Source: an uncultured Sutterella sp.
GTDB taxonomy: Bacteria > Pseudomonadota > Gammaproteobacteria > Burkholderiales > Burkholderiaceae_F
DNA: 64,000 bases
Direction: 5' to 3'
Assembly (NCBI GenBank): GCA_949287305.1
Contig: CASEFX010000019.1
Location: forward strand, 1-64,000
Shown: one piece after another, positions 32,728 to 41,149 of the stretch
Layout of the letters: each line of letters opens with the position of its first letter
How positions within the stretch are numbered: position 1 is the first letter of the stretch
Notes under the pieces: generated by a model
Seen by the model: only the letters and a program-made list of their open reading frames with translations
Databases searched by the model: none
Told to the model about the DNA's origin: nothing
Made by a program: the position numbers and the translations under genes

Positions 32728-32809
32728 GTTCAGTCGAATGAACAAAATTATAGTGAAATCGTTCAGTGCACTGAACAAAAATAAACATATTTTGTTCAGC
32801 GGACTGAAC
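32728..32809. repeat. Three GTTCAG-N4-CTGAAC palindromes, upstream block
   Basis: GTTCAGtcgaATGAAC (32728-32743), GTTCAGtgcaCTGAAC (32761-32776) and GTTCAGcggaCTGAAC (32794-32809), exactly 33 bp apart. A perfect minus-strand -10 (TATAAT, 32747-32752) lies between copies one and two, so two copies bracket the probable promoter of the ATPase gene. The 17-bp spacers are AT-rich and differ from each other. Confidence 0.85.
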
Positions 32810-32842
32810 GAAATCGCTCTGCTTTCGGTCTCGAAGTCTTCC

Positions 32843-34072
32843 TCAGGCGCGTTTCTCGCGCGTGACTCGGCGAAGCACCACGCCGATCACGACGAGCACA
32901 ACGGCCGAAACGATGAAGAGCCAGGCCGTGGTGACGGTGGGCGCCCCGAGGGTCGTGAGCGGGGCCACCAGGCCGCCTCCGCCGAAGCCCACGGCACCGA
33001 GCACCGCGGCGGCGAGGCCCGAGCGGGCACGGTGACGCGAGAGAGCCGCCGTCATGGCCGCGGGCAAAGTGAGACCGAGCATGACGAGCAACACGAAGTA
33101 GACGGGCGTCACCCAGAGAAGCGACGCCCCGACGGCGTAGGCGAAAGCAAGAAGGACGGCCGCCCCGAGAAGACCGACGGCTCCCGCGAGCATGGCCGCT
33201 TCCGGAGAGGACATGCGGCTCGAGAAGGCGGCGCCCACCGTGATGCCGAGCGCCATCGCGCCGAAGAAGAGCCCGTAGGCAAAGCTCGAGAGACCGAAGT
33301 GTTCCTGAAAGATGAAGGGAGACGACGCAATGTGCCCGAAGAGGACGGCCGACGCGAAGATCTGCTGCAAAACGATCGCGACGAAGGCGGAATCGCCGAA
33401 AAGCGCCCGCAGACTTTCACGCAGGCTTTCGGGCTTCGTGGAGGTCGCACCCTCGGCAGATTTCTTTCGGACAACGCGACGCGTCTCGGCAAGACGCAAA
33501 GCCGTCGCGACGAGAAGCGCGACGCCCATTGCAAAGAGAAGCCAGAAAATCCCGCGCCAACCGACGAATTCCGCGACGAGCGATCCGAGAAGCGGCGCGG
33601 TGATGGGCGCGACGCCCTGAATGGCGCCCATCACGGCCATGAATTGGCCCAGGGCTCGCCCCGTGTAGCGGTCGGCCGCGACGGCGCGCGACATGACGAT
33701 CGCACCCGAGGCGCCTAGTCCTTCGAGAAAGCGCCAGAGAAGGAAGAGCTCGACCGTAGGGGCAACCGCCGCGCCGAAGGTGGCGCCCGTAAAGACGAGA
33801 AGACTCGCCAAAAGCGGTCCGCGCCGTCCGCGCACGTCGGAGAGCGGCCCGACGAAAAGCTGCCCGATCGCGAGGCCCCACATGGTCATCGAAAGCCCCA
33901 ACTGCACCGTGGCCGGGGCGGCCTCGTATTCGCGCGCCTGCTCGGGGAGCGTCGGCAGATAGAGGTCCGTCACGAAGGGCCCGAAGGCCGCGAGCACGGC
34001 GAGAAACAGAAGGAGAAAGAGGCGGCTGTTTTCTTCGGGCGGACGAAAAAGCGATGCGGTGCGGTTCGGCAA
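32843..34072 (-). CDS. Bcr/CflA-family drug:proton antiporter (MFS)
   Basis: 409 residues with 12 predicted membrane segments. Family features are TDLYLPTLPEQAREY after TM1, the MFS loop GPLSDVRGRRGPLL between TM2 and TM3, and RFLEGLGASGAIVMSRAVAAD in TM4, typical of the Bcr/CflA branch. These proteins export drugs or sulfonamides/bicyclomycin or metabolites by proton antiport. It is single, with its 3' end only 33 bp from the last palindrome of the repeat block. The start has no strong ribosome site. Actual substrate unknown. Confidence 0.92.
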   Translation of the reverse strand: MPNRTASLFRPPEENSRLFLLLFLAVLAAFGPFVTDLYLPTLPEQAREYEAAPATVQLGLSMTMWGLAIGQLFVGPLSDVRGRRGPLLASLLVFTGATFGAAVAPTVELFLLWRFLEGLGASGAIVMSRAVAADRYTGRALGQFMAVMGAIQGVAPITAPLLGSLVAEFVGWRGIFWLLFAMGVALLVATALRLAETRRVVRKKSAEGATSTKPESLRESLRALFGDSAFVAIVLQQIFASAVLFGHIASSPFIFQEHFGLSSFAYGLFFGAMALGITVGAAFSSRMSSPEAAMLAGAVGLLGAAVLLAFAYAVGASLLWVTPVYFVLLVMLGLTLPAAMTAALSRHRARSGLAAAVLGAVGFGGGGLVAPLTTLGAPTVTTAWLFIVSAVVLVVIGVVLRRVTREKRA

Positions 34073-34281
34073 TGCGGGCTCCTTGAGGATGCGGGACGGT
34101 CCGCGGTCGAAGAAGCCGCGGTGTCGGAAGTCTATAACGCGAAATCCGTGCGAATCTGAAGCGAAATCCTTCTTTTCGGATGCGAAGCCCGAAAAGGAAC
34201 AAATTGCCCGACATGTCTCGCGGAAGCCCCGCCGCCCTTACGATTCCTTGCTTCCTCGCCGCTCTGCGGCGCGACCCGCTT

Positions 34282-34290
34282 TGCTACACT
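34282..34290 (+). promoter_or_regulatory. Extended -10 promoter of rlhA
   Basis: TGCTACACT lies 30 bases upstream of the rlhA start and matches the extended -10 seen before other genes here with one difference. Confidence 0.5.
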
Positions 34291-34319
34291 TTCGGGACAC
34301 ACAAAGGATCCTTCTCAGC

Positions 34320-36464
34320 ATGCTTCCCCTTCACGCCCTGGAACTTCTCGCCCCGGCGCGCGACGCCGACACGGGCATCGCCGCGATCGAGCACGGCGCC
34401 GACGCCGTCTACATCGGCGGCCCCTCCTTCGGCGCCCGTCAGGCGGCGGGCAATTCGTTCGACGACATCGCGCGGCTCTGCGACTACGCGCACCGTTGGA
34501 ACGCCCGCGTCTTCATGGCCCTCAACACCCTCTTTCGCGACGACGAAATCGAGGCGGCGAGGTCGCTCGCCTTCGACGCGAAGAAGGCGGGCGTCGACGT
34601 TCTGATCCTGCAGGACATGGGCCTGCTCATGGGACCCTTGCCCGACATCGAAATCCACGCCTCCACCCAGTGTGACATCCGCACGCCCAAAAAGGCCGCG
34701 TTTCTGGAAAAGGTGGGCTTCTCGCAGCTCGTCCTCGCGCGCGAACTCGACCTCGACGCAATCCGCGCCGTGCGCGCGGCGCTCTCCAACGCCCGCATCG
34801 AATTCTTCGTGCACGGCGCCTTGTGCGTAAGCTACTCGGGCCAGTGCTACATGTCGGAGGCGATGCTCGGGCGCAGCGCCAACCGCGGCGCCTGCGCGCA
34901 GCTCTGTCGCCTCCCCTACGACGTTTCGACCGAAGACGGTCAGGTGTTGGCGCAACGAAGCCACATTCTGAGCCTCAAGGACAACGATCAGCGCGCGAAC
35001 CTCGAGGCGCTCATCGACGCGGGCGTCTCCTCCTTCAAGATTGAGGGACGTCTCAAGGACGTGCAGTACGTGAAGAACATCACGGCGCTCTACCGCAAGG
35101 AAATCGACGCGATTCTCGCCCGCCGTCCGGAACTCCGCCGCTCGTCCGCGGGCGAAACGGTCTTCCACTTCACGCCCGACGCCGCCAAGACCTTCCGCCG
35201 AGGCGCCACCGACTATTTCGTGCACGGGCGCGACTTCTCGAAGCCCTACGACCTCGCGCAAACGGAAAGTCCCAAGAATACGGGCGACCCCGTCGCGCGC
35301 GTGCTGCGCATCGATCCGAAGCGTCTTTTGGTCGACGCGCTCCCTGGCGTGTCGCTTGCGAACGGCGACGGCCTCACCTACGAAGCGGCCGACGAAGAAA
35401 TCCACGGTCTTTCCGTCAACCGCGCCGAGCGCGAAGGCAACCACTGGGCGCTCTATCCTCGCGAACGCACGTCGCAGTTGGACGGTCTTCGCACGGGAAG
35501 CATCCTCTCCCGCAACCGCGATCAGGCGTTTGAAAAGATTCTCTCCGGGAAGACCGCCGAACGGCGCATTCCCGTCACCGCGACCTTCACGGTCGAAGAG
35601 GACGCGCTCACGCTCCTTTTGACGGACGGCACTTCGACGGGCTTCGCGGAAGTCGCCATGGACCTCGAAGCGCCTTCGGACGCCGAGGAAAACCGCGCCC
35701 GACTCGAGATGAATCTGCGAAAGATGGGCGACACCGACTATCGGATCGCCGAAGTCTTCATCCCCGAAGACCTCGACGTCTTCGTGCCGGCAAGCATCGC
35801 GAATCAATTGCGCCGCCATGCGACGGCGGAACTCGACGCCGACCGCAAGGCGCACTGGGAGCCGACGCACCGCGCTGCCGGCGACGAGCACGTTCCCTAC
35901 CCCGAGAAGTCCGTCGACTACCGCGCGAACGTCGCGAACCGTCTCGCCAAGGCCTTCTACGAACGGCACGGCGCGACCGTGACGGCGCCCGCCTTTGAGA
36001 TTCTGCCCGTCCCCAAGGCAAACCTCATGACTTGCCGCCACTGCGTGCGCGCGCAGCTCGACCTTTGCCCGAAGACGCTCAAATTCTTCCCCGAGCGCCT
36101 CAAGACGACGGACCGAAAGCTCTTCCGCCCCGAACCGCTTCTTCTCAAGAATTCCGCGGGCGAAGTCTTCCGCGCGGAATTCCACTGCGAAGAGAAGCCC
36201 TGCTTCATGACGATCACGTCGCCTTCGGGCCTGCCCGTTCGGCGTCCCGCCGAAAAGCCCGCTTCCCAGCCCGCCGAGACGGTGCGCTCGGAGCGTTCCG
36301 CGCGCGCGGAACGCCGAGGGGAAAAGAGTCCGTTCGAAAAACGGACGGGCGAGAAGCGCACGTTTGAAAAGCGCGGCGCCCCGCGCCGCGGCGAAAACGC
36401 CCGCGGACCCCGCCGGAATGCGGACGGGAAGTCCTTCGGAAACCCGAAGGGCCGCAAGCGCTGA
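34320..36464 (+). CDS. rlhA: 23S rRNA 5-hydroxycytidine C2501 synthase (U32 family) with a basic tail
   Basis: 714 residues. The sequence follows E. coli RlhA (YdcP, 653 residues) closely: ELLAPARDADTGIAAIEHGADAVYIGG, cited in part, HASTQCDIRT, FFVHGALCVSYSGQCYMSE, GRSANRGAC..LCRLPY, SLKDNDQ and SSFKIEGRLKD. Conserved Cys (GQCY, GACAQLC, TCRHCVRAQLDLCPK, EKPC) probably hold an Fe-S cluster. The enzyme hydroxylates C2501 in the peptidyl-transferase centre, using prephenate in E. coli. The last 65 residues are a species-specific Arg/Lys tail (SERSARAERRGEKSPFEKR and similar), probably RNA-binding. AAAGGA precedes ATG 34320. Confidence 0.92.
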   Translation: MLPLHALELLAPARDADTGIAAIEHGADAVYIGGPSFGARQAAGNSFDDIARLCDYAHRWNARVFMALNTLFRDDEIEAARSLAFDAKKAGVDVLILQDMGLLMGPLPDIEIHASTQCDIRTPKKAAFLEKVGFSQLVLARELDLDAIRAVRAALSNARIEFFVHGALCVSYSGQCYMSEAMLGRSANRGACAQLCRLPYDVSTEDGQVLAQRSHILSLKDNDQRANLEALIDAGVSSFKIEGRLKDVQYVKNITALYRKEIDAILARRPELRRSSAGETVFHFTPDAAKTFRRGATDYFVHGRDFSKPYDLAQTESPKNTGDPVARVLRIDPKRLLVDALPGVSLANGDGLTYEAADEEIHGLSVNRAEREGNHWALYPRERTSQLDGLRTGSILSRNRDQAFEKILSGKTAERRIPVTATFTVEEDALTLLLTDGTSTGFAEVAMDLEAPSDAEENRARLEMNLRKMGDTDYRIAEVFIPEDLDVFVPASIANQLRRHATAELDADRKAHWEPTHRAAGDEHVPYPEKSVDYRANVANRLAKAFYERHGATVTAPAFEILPVPKANLMTCRHCVRAQLDLCPKTLKFFPERLKTTDRKLFRPEPLLLKNSAGEVFRAEFHCEEKPCFMTITSPSGLPVRRPAEKPASQPAETVRSERSARAERRGEKSPFEKRTGEKRTFEKRGAPRRGENARGPRRNADGKSFGNPKGRKR

Positions 36465-36481
36465 CGATGGAGGCATTCAGC

Positions 36482-37333
36482 ATGCAGTTTTTTGACGACG
36501 AAGAGTCCGTCGAGATCCTCTCCCCCACCGCGGAGATGATGCCCGTCTTCGACGCGATCCGCGAGAGCTTCGAGCGCCTTGCGGCGCTCCCGCACGCAAA
36601 CGCCCTGTCGCTTGCCTGGGACGACATCTCCTTTACGCAGACGGGAACGGAACTCGCCCGTTGGTACTTCGGGCGCAACGGCCTTTCGATCCGCATCGAA
36701 GACCCGGACGACGCGATGCTCGGAGACCTCTACCACTGGGTGGAAAACCACTTCAACGTCATGAGCGGAGCGGACCTTGACGACCGGCTCGAATATCTCG
36801 CCGGAAACAACCAGACCCCGACGCGCTTCCGTACGATCCGCGAGGCCGCGGCCGTGTCGGAACTCGTCCGCCACGAGGTGGGACTCGGCTGGGGCGGTTT
36901 TTCCGCCGTCGTCGACAAGGAGGACGAAGCGCGTCTTCGCCGCCTTCGCATCTTCACGGACTACTATCGGCAGACGATCGAGTGGCCCCTGCTGCGCACG
37001 GCGGACCTCGCCGCGACCTGCGCCCTCATCGTCGCGTCGCAGCTTCTCGGCATGACCTCGCCCGCCCGGGCGGAAACCCTCTTCGCGCGCCCCGCGGGAG
37101 AGCTCATCGTGCGTTTCCGCAGTTGGACCGACGTAGCCGAAAGCCTTCTCGTCCGCGACGCCTTCGTCGCGCTCGAAACAAGCGAAACGGCCGCCCTGCA
37201 GTCGGTGCGCCGCTCCTTCGTCTTTCTCGAATCCCTCCTCTCGGGCCCCTGGAAGACGCTCTCCTGGATCCGCGTCGCACAGGAAGAACTCCCCGACGTC
37301 ACGCCCAAACCCGCGGTTTCGTCCGCTCATTGA
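36482..37333 (+). CDS. Conserved-looking protein of unknown function
   Basis: 283 residues, soluble, not recognised. ATG 36482 is preferred because GGAGG lies 8 bases upstream; an in-frame ATG at 36467 overlaps that site. The N-terminal part (to ~130) has mixed alpha/beta character with WDDISFTQTGTELARWYFG and LYHWVENHFNV. The C-terminal part is helical (WPLLRTADLAATCALIVASQ). It follows rlhA by 17 bp and precedes the flavin-barrel gene by 12 bp, so the three are probably cotranscribed. Codon use is normal for this genome, arguing for a native gene. No catalytic motif is visible. Confidence 0.7.
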   Translation: MQFFDDEESVEILSPTAEMMPVFDAIRESFERLAALPHANALSLAWDDISFTQTGTELARWYFGRNGLSIRIEDPDDAMLGDLYHWVENHFNVMSGADLDDRLEYLAGNNQTPTRFRTIREAAAVSELVRHEVGLGWGGFSAVVDKEDEARLRRLRIFTDYYRQTIEWPLLRTADLAATCALIVASQLLGMTSPARAETLFARPAGELIVRFRSWTDVAESLLVRDAFVALETSETAALQSVRRSFVFLESLLSGPWKTLSWIRVAQEELPDVTPKPAVSSAH

Positions 37334-37345
37334 GGAAGATTCGTC

Positions 37346-37819
37346 ATGCAAAGCAAAGCGTTGCGCCGAGCCGACCGCTCGCTCTCCGAAGAAGACACCC
37401 GCAAGGTGCTCGCCCGCTGCCAGTGGGGGACGCTCTCTTACGCGGACGACGAAGGAACGCTCCATTCGATTCCGATTTCCTACGCCGTCGCCGGGGACAA
37501 CCTCTACTTTCACGGCGCCAAGACGGGAACCAAATGGGAGAACCTGCAAAAGCCCCGCGCCGCGACCTTCGTCGTCGCGACGGACGTCGTCGCCGACCCC
37601 GAAGAATTCACAACGGCCTTCGAATCGGTCGTGCTCTCAGGCACCGTGGAACTCGTCTCGGACGAAGCGGAACGCCGCACGGGATTCTTTGCGGTGCTCG
37701 GCAAATACTGCTCGACGGTCGCCCCCGAAAAGTGTGAAGGCTACTTCCGCGAAGGGAGCCCCTACGCCGGTCTCTGGCGCCTTCGCATCGAATGCATGAC
37801 GGGAAAGCGCCACGAGTGA
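37346..37819 (+). CDS. Pyridoxamine-5'-phosphate-oxidase-like FMN split-barrel protein (NimA-like)
   Basis: 157 residues. The start MQSKALRRADRSLSEEDTRKVLARCQWGTLSY, cited in part, and IPISYAVAGDNLYFHGAKTGTKWENL are typical of the small NimA/PNPOx-like flavin reductases. FHGAKTGTKW matches the phosphate-binding loop of the FMN site. Such proteins reduce nitro groups or other small electrophiles, or simply bind flavin or heme. GAGGAAG precedes the ATG. It ends the rlhA transcript, followed by a strong terminator. Nitroimidazole resistance is possible but not shown. Confidence 0.87.
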   Translation: MQSKALRRADRSLSEEDTRKVLARCQWGTLSYADDEGTLHSIPISYAVAGDNLYFHGAKTGTKWENLQKPRAATFVVATDVVADPEEFTTAFESVVLSGTVELVSDEAERRTGFFAVLGKYCSTVAPEKCEGYFREGSPYAGLWRLRIECMTGKRHE

Positions 37820-37850
37820 GCGCCTTTTCCGACCGATTGTTCCGATAAGG

Positions 37851-37898
37851 ATTGCGGGAAAAAGACGACGGATAAGTTGCCTTTTTCCCGCAATTTTA
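37851..37898 (+). terminator. Strong terminator after the rlhA operon
   Basis: ATTGCGGGAAAAAG (37851-37864) and CTTTTTCCCGCAAT (37881-37894) form a perfect 14-bp stem followed by TTTAG. Confidence 0.85.
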
Positions 37899-37999
37899 GA
37901 TTTATGTCAAAAATTTCTCTCGCGAAAAAGACAATGCGGGAGTAACATTTGCGAATCCGTGTCTTCCGCCCTCCGGCGAAGCACTTTTCTTTTGACCCT

Positions 38000-38054
38000 A
38001 TTTGTACGCACATTAGAAGGAAAATAATACCTTCACCGATTTGTTCGCACAAAT
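38000..38054 (+). promoter_or_regulatory. hydG promoter with two ATTTGT-NCGC-ACAAAT operator copies
   Basis: TTGTAC (38002-38007), 17 bases, then TAATAC (38025-38030) form a sigma-70 promoter. ATTTGTACGCACATTA (38000-38015) overlaps the -35 and ATTTGTTCGCACAAAT (38039-38054), a perfect palindrome around TCGC, covers the start site. Centres are 39 bp apart. The arrangement suits a repressor or redox regulator that blocks both promoter elements. Confidence 0.68.
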
Positions 38055-38079
38055 GATATCCCGCCCGGAGACATCTTCC

Positions 38080-39501
38080 ATGTACGATCCGAAATCCCGC
38101 GTGGCTGAAGAGTTCATCTGTCACGAAGAAATTCTCGACACCCTCGCCTACGCCGAAGAACACAAGCACGACCGCCCCCTGATCGACACGCTTCTCGAAA
38201 AGGCCGCCTCCTTCCGCGGTCTCACGCACCGTGAAGCGGCCGTGCTGCTCGCCTGCGACTTGGAAGACGTCAACCAGAAGATTCTCGACACGGCCGTGCG
38301 CGTGAAGGAACACATCTACGGCACGCGCATCGTGCTCTTTGCGCCGCTCTACCTCTCGAACTACTGCGTCAACACCTGCACGTACTGCCCGTATCACGCG
38401 AAGAACAAGCACATCCAGCGCAAGAAGCTCACGCAGGAAGAAATCGAACGCGAAGTCATCGCCCTGCAGGACCTCGGCCACAAGCGTCTTCTTCTCGAAG
38501 CGGGCGAACATCAGAAGTACAACCCGATCGAATACATCCTCGAATCGATCAAGACGATCTACTCGATCAAGCACAAGAACGGCGCCATCCGCCGTTTGAA
38601 CGTCAACATCGCCGCGACGACAGTTGAAAACTACCGCAAGCTCCACGAAGCGCAGATCGGCACCTATCAGCTCTTCCAGGAAACCTATCACAAGGAAAGC
38701 TACAAGCTTCTCCATCCGAAGGGACCGAAGTCCGACTACGCCTACCACACCGAAGCGCACGACCGCGCCATGGAAGGCGGCATCGACGACGTGGGTCTCG
38801 GCGTTCTCTTCGGCCTTGAACACTGCCAGTACGACTTCGTGGGCCTGCTCATGCACGCCGAACACCTCGAAGCCGTCTGGGGCGTGGGTCCGCACACGAT
38901 TTCGGTGCCGCGCATCTGCCCGGCCGACGACATCGACCCGAACACCTTCAGCAACGCCGTTCCGGACGACCTCTTCCTCAAGATCGTCGCTCTGATCCGC
39001 CTCGCCGTTCCCTACACCGGCATGATCATGTCGACGCGCGAAAGCGCCCGCATCCGCACGGAAGCCCTTCGCCTCGGCATTTCGCAGATCTCCGGCGGCT
39101 CGCGCACGTCGGTGGGCGGCTATACGCTCGAACCCGAAGACGAAGGCGAAAACACGGCGCAGTTTGAAACGTCCGACCGCCGCAGTCTCGACCAAATCGT
39201 GAAGTGGCTCCTCGAAAACAAGTACCTGCCCTCCTTCTGCACGGCCTGCTACCGCGCCGGCCGTACGGGCGACCGCTTCATGCAGTTTGCGAAGACGGGC
39301 GAAATCGCCACCTACTGCCAGGCCAACGCCGTGATGACGATCAAGGAATACCTCTGCGACTACGCTTCGGCCGCGACGCGCAAGGCGGGCGAAGAAGTGC
39401 TCAAGGCGGAACTTCCGAAGATCCCGCACGAAAAGATCCGCGCCGCCGCGGAAAAGCGCCTCATCCGCATTGAAGCCGGTGAGCGTGACTTCCGCTTCTG
39501 A
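38080..39501 (+). CDS. hydG: [FeFe]-hydrogenase maturase HydG (radical SAM tyrosine lyase)
   Basis: 473 residues, the normal HydG length. The radical-SAM cluster motif is CVNTCTYC (C96, C100, C103). The C-terminal motif that binds the auxiliary cluster, C387-x2-C390-x22-C413 (CTAC ... ATYC), is intact and separates HydG from ThiH. HydG cleaves tyrosine to make the CO and CN ligands of the hydrogenase H-cluster. ATG 38080 has GGAG 9 bases upstream; upstream in-frame ATG 38053 and TTG 38041 fall inside the operator. It is monocistronic with a strong terminator, and hydE, hydF or a hydrogenase gene is not in this window. Confidence 0.93.
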   Translation: MYDPKSRVAEEFICHEEILDTLAYAEEHKHDRPLIDTLLEKAASFRGLTHREAAVLLACDLEDVNQKILDTAVRVKEHIYGTRIVLFAPLYLSNYCVNTCTYCPYHAKNKHIQRKKLTQEEIEREVIALQDLGHKRLLLEAGEHQKYNPIEYILESIKTIYSIKHKNGAIRRLNVNIAATTVENYRKLHEAQIGTYQLFQETYHKESYKLLHPKGPKSDYAYHTEAHDRAMEGGIDDVGLGVLFGLEHCQYDFVGLLMHAEHLEAVWGVGPHTISVPRICPADDIDPNTFSNAVPDDLFLKIVALIRLAVPYTGMIMSTRESARIRTEALRLGISQISGGSRTSVGGYTLEPEDEGENTAQFETSDRRSLDQIVKWLLENKYLPSFCTACYRAGRTGDRFMQFAKTGEIATYCQANAVMTIKEYLCDYASAATRKAGEEVLKAELPKIPHEKIRAAAEKRLIRIEAGERDFRF

Positions 39502-39524
39502 TATTCGGTAGTCCACAAAAAATG

Positions 39525-39562
39525 GAGGTCCTTCGACTCGCGTCGAAGGACCTCTTCGTTTT
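39525..39562 (+). terminator. Terminator of hydG
   Basis: GAGGTCCTTCGAC (39525-39537) and GTCGAAGGACCTC (39542-39554) form a perfect 13-bp stem with a 4-base loop, followed by TTCGTTTTC. Confidence 0.82.
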
Positions 39563-39818
39563 CAGGCTTCGAGGGTCTCGGGTCGGACACGCAGCTCCGG
39601 TACTCGAAGGCAGTATGTGCATTTTTTGCTCATACTATATCTTGTGTCAGTCCGGCCGATCGAACCAAATTACTCGGCTGTCGTCCGCTTGTCCACCACA
39701 CATCCCGTGAACTATTAAAAATTCTTTAATAGTTGCCTTCTTAAAAAAAAACTCCTCGTCTTATAGACGTCCTCAAATTCAGGTGCGTTCACATTGAAGA
39801 GTCAGGCCGCTTGAGAGT
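39563..39818. other. AT-rich non-coding region with two hairpins
   Basis: No gene is visible between the hydG terminator and the next stop codon. AACTATTAAA (39710-39719) and TTTAATAGTT (39725-39734) form a perfect inverted repeat. On the minus strand a short CGTCT-ATA-AGACG hairpin is followed by nine T (about 39742-39775), a likely terminator for the gene at 39819. The low GC here contrasts with its neighbours. Confidence 0.5.
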
Positions 39819-40400
39819 TCATTCCTCTTCCTTGTGGACCGCCTCGAACTGCTTCATGCGTTCCGTGACGAGTCCGAGATCCCGGTCGATCGCTTCGAGC
39901 CGATCGCGCATTTCCTGGATGTCCTCGGGATCGGCCTCGATCTCTTCGAGGTAGGCGACTTCGCGCTCGATCTCGTCGCTTTGCTTGCCGAGCGCCATGT
40001 AGGTTTCTTCAAAATCCTTTTCGGTGAGGGCCGACAAGGGAGCGGAGAGAACGCGCTTGGCGGCGGGCATGACGTCGCGCCCGCGCATCTCCTGAGCGGA
40101 CGCGAGAATGGCGCGCATTTCCGCTTCGGCCGTGAGTAGCGCCGGATCGTTCGGATTCCATTCGAGCGCGTCGTACTCCTCGGGCTTCATCGGACGGGGA
40201 CCCACGTCCTCGACGACCGTCTCGGATCGTTTCTCCTCGGGCGCGCCAGCGGGAGCGGGAGAGGATTCGTCTCCCCACGTCCAGGTGAGCGTCCCGATCG
40301 AGACGGGACCGTCTTCGGCGCGGATCGTGAGCGTCTCTCCGGTCTCGAGGTTTTTCAGAAGAAGTCGGCCTTCCGGCAGTACGGCGGCAAAACGGGGCAT
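39819..40400 (-). CDS. Unknown protein with a C-terminal coiled coil
   Basis: 193 residues, no signal peptide or membrane segment. The N-terminal 45 residues are beta-rich (MPRFAAVLPEGRLLLKNLET, TLTIRAEDGPVSIGTLTWTW). A Pro/Glu-rich linker follows, then from about residue 100 a heptad-patterned helix region (ALGKQSDEIEREVAYLEEIE, DRLEAIDRDLGLVTERMKQF). ATG 40400 is preferred over the in-frame TTG 40415, which overlaps GAGG. I do not recognise the family. It is single, oriented away from the cupin gene. Confidence 0.65.
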   Translation of the reverse strand: MPRFAAVLPEGRLLLKNLETGETLTIRAEDGPVSIGTLTWTWGDESSPAPAGAPEEKRSETVVEDVGPRPMKPEEYDALEWNPNDPALLTAEAEMRAILASAQEMRGRDVMPAAKRVLSAPLSALTEKDFEETYMALGKQSDEIEREVAYLEEIEADPEDIQEMRDRLEAIDRDLGLVTERMKQFEAVHKEEE

Positions 40401-40649
40401 GGAAACTGTCCTCAAAAAGTGTCTATCGGAAAACTACCGAATCCGAACGCGCTTGGCAAGGATCTTGAAACTGGGAAGAGTTTCCGCCGTCGTTTTTGCC
40501 ATTTTCTCTTTCTCTGCGGCCGAGCGTTTCAGGCAACAATCGCGTCCGATCGGACGAACCGCTCGAAGCGCGCCGCGCCACAATGGACGGTGCAAAGGGG
40601 CGTCCGGAAGAACGCCCTGAAAACCCATACCGATCACAAGGAGACAAAC

Positions 40650-41072
40650 ATGTCCGAAATCCGCAAGGCCCCGCACGATACGATCTTCGAGCAGGGTCCC
40701 GTCAATCCCTACGGGAAGTTCTTCACCGGCACGTCCTACCTCACGATGCTGAGCGAAAACGACGACGTCTTCCACGCCCCGATCGGAAACGTCACCTTTG
40801 AACCCGGTACGAGAACGCACTGGCACGTCCATTCGGGCGGTCAGATTCTCCTCGTTCTCGCGGGCGAAGGCTTCGTGCAGTTCGAAGGCGAAGCCCCGCG
40901 CAAGATCCGCAAGGGCGACGTCGTGCGCATTCCGCCCGAAGTGAAACACTGGCACGGTGCGGGCGCCTCGACCTGGATGACCCACATCTCGATCGAACCC
41001 AACGTCCCTAACAACCGCTGCACGTGGCTCGAAGCGGTGTCGGACGAAGACTACGCAAAGGCCGTCGCGTAA
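40650..41072 (+). CDS. Small cupin-domain protein
   Basis: 140 residues forming one cupin barrel. Motif 1 is FEPGTRTHWHVHSGGQILLVLAGEG, cited in part (H-x-H and a later Gln/Glu position), and motif 2 IRKGDVVRIPPEVKHWHGA. These His/Glu positions bind a divalent metal. Relatives include small cupins next to carboxymuconolactone-decarboxylase-like proteins and mandelonitrile-lyase-like cupins, so a quercetinase- or lyase-type reaction is possible. CAAGGAG precedes ATG 40650. It is convergent with an AraC-type regulator, which often controls such genes. Confidence 0.9.
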   Translation: MSEIRKAPHDTIFEQGPVNPYGKFFTGTSYLTMLSENDDVFHAPIGNVTFEPGTRTHWHVHSGGQILLVLAGEGFVQFEGEAPRKIRKGDVVRIPPEVKHWHGAGASTWMTHISIEPNVPNNRCTWLEAVSDEDYAKAVA

Positions 41073-41093
41073 CGCGAAACCGCATCAGACGGA

Positions 41094-41138
41094 AAGGCCG
41101 CGCTTCTCAAGCAAGTGAGAGGCGCGGCCTTCTTCTTT
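41094..41138 (+). terminator. Terminator between cupin and AraC genes
   Basis: AAGGCCGCGC (41094-41103) pairs with GCGCGGCCTT (41122-41131), followed by CTTCTTT. Confidence 0.8.
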
Positions 41139-41149
41139 GCGGTTCCGGA

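Noticed and set aside
31252..32809. Phased palindromes as a CRISPR array
   Set aside because: Only two and three copies in blocks 1.4 kb apart, 16-bp imperfect palindromes and 17-bp AT-rich spacers, with no cas genes. Reported as phased palindromes instead.
38041..38079. Upstream TTG or ATG starts of hydG
   Set aside because: They fall within the palindromic operator. ATG 38080 has a ribosome site and gives normal HydG length.
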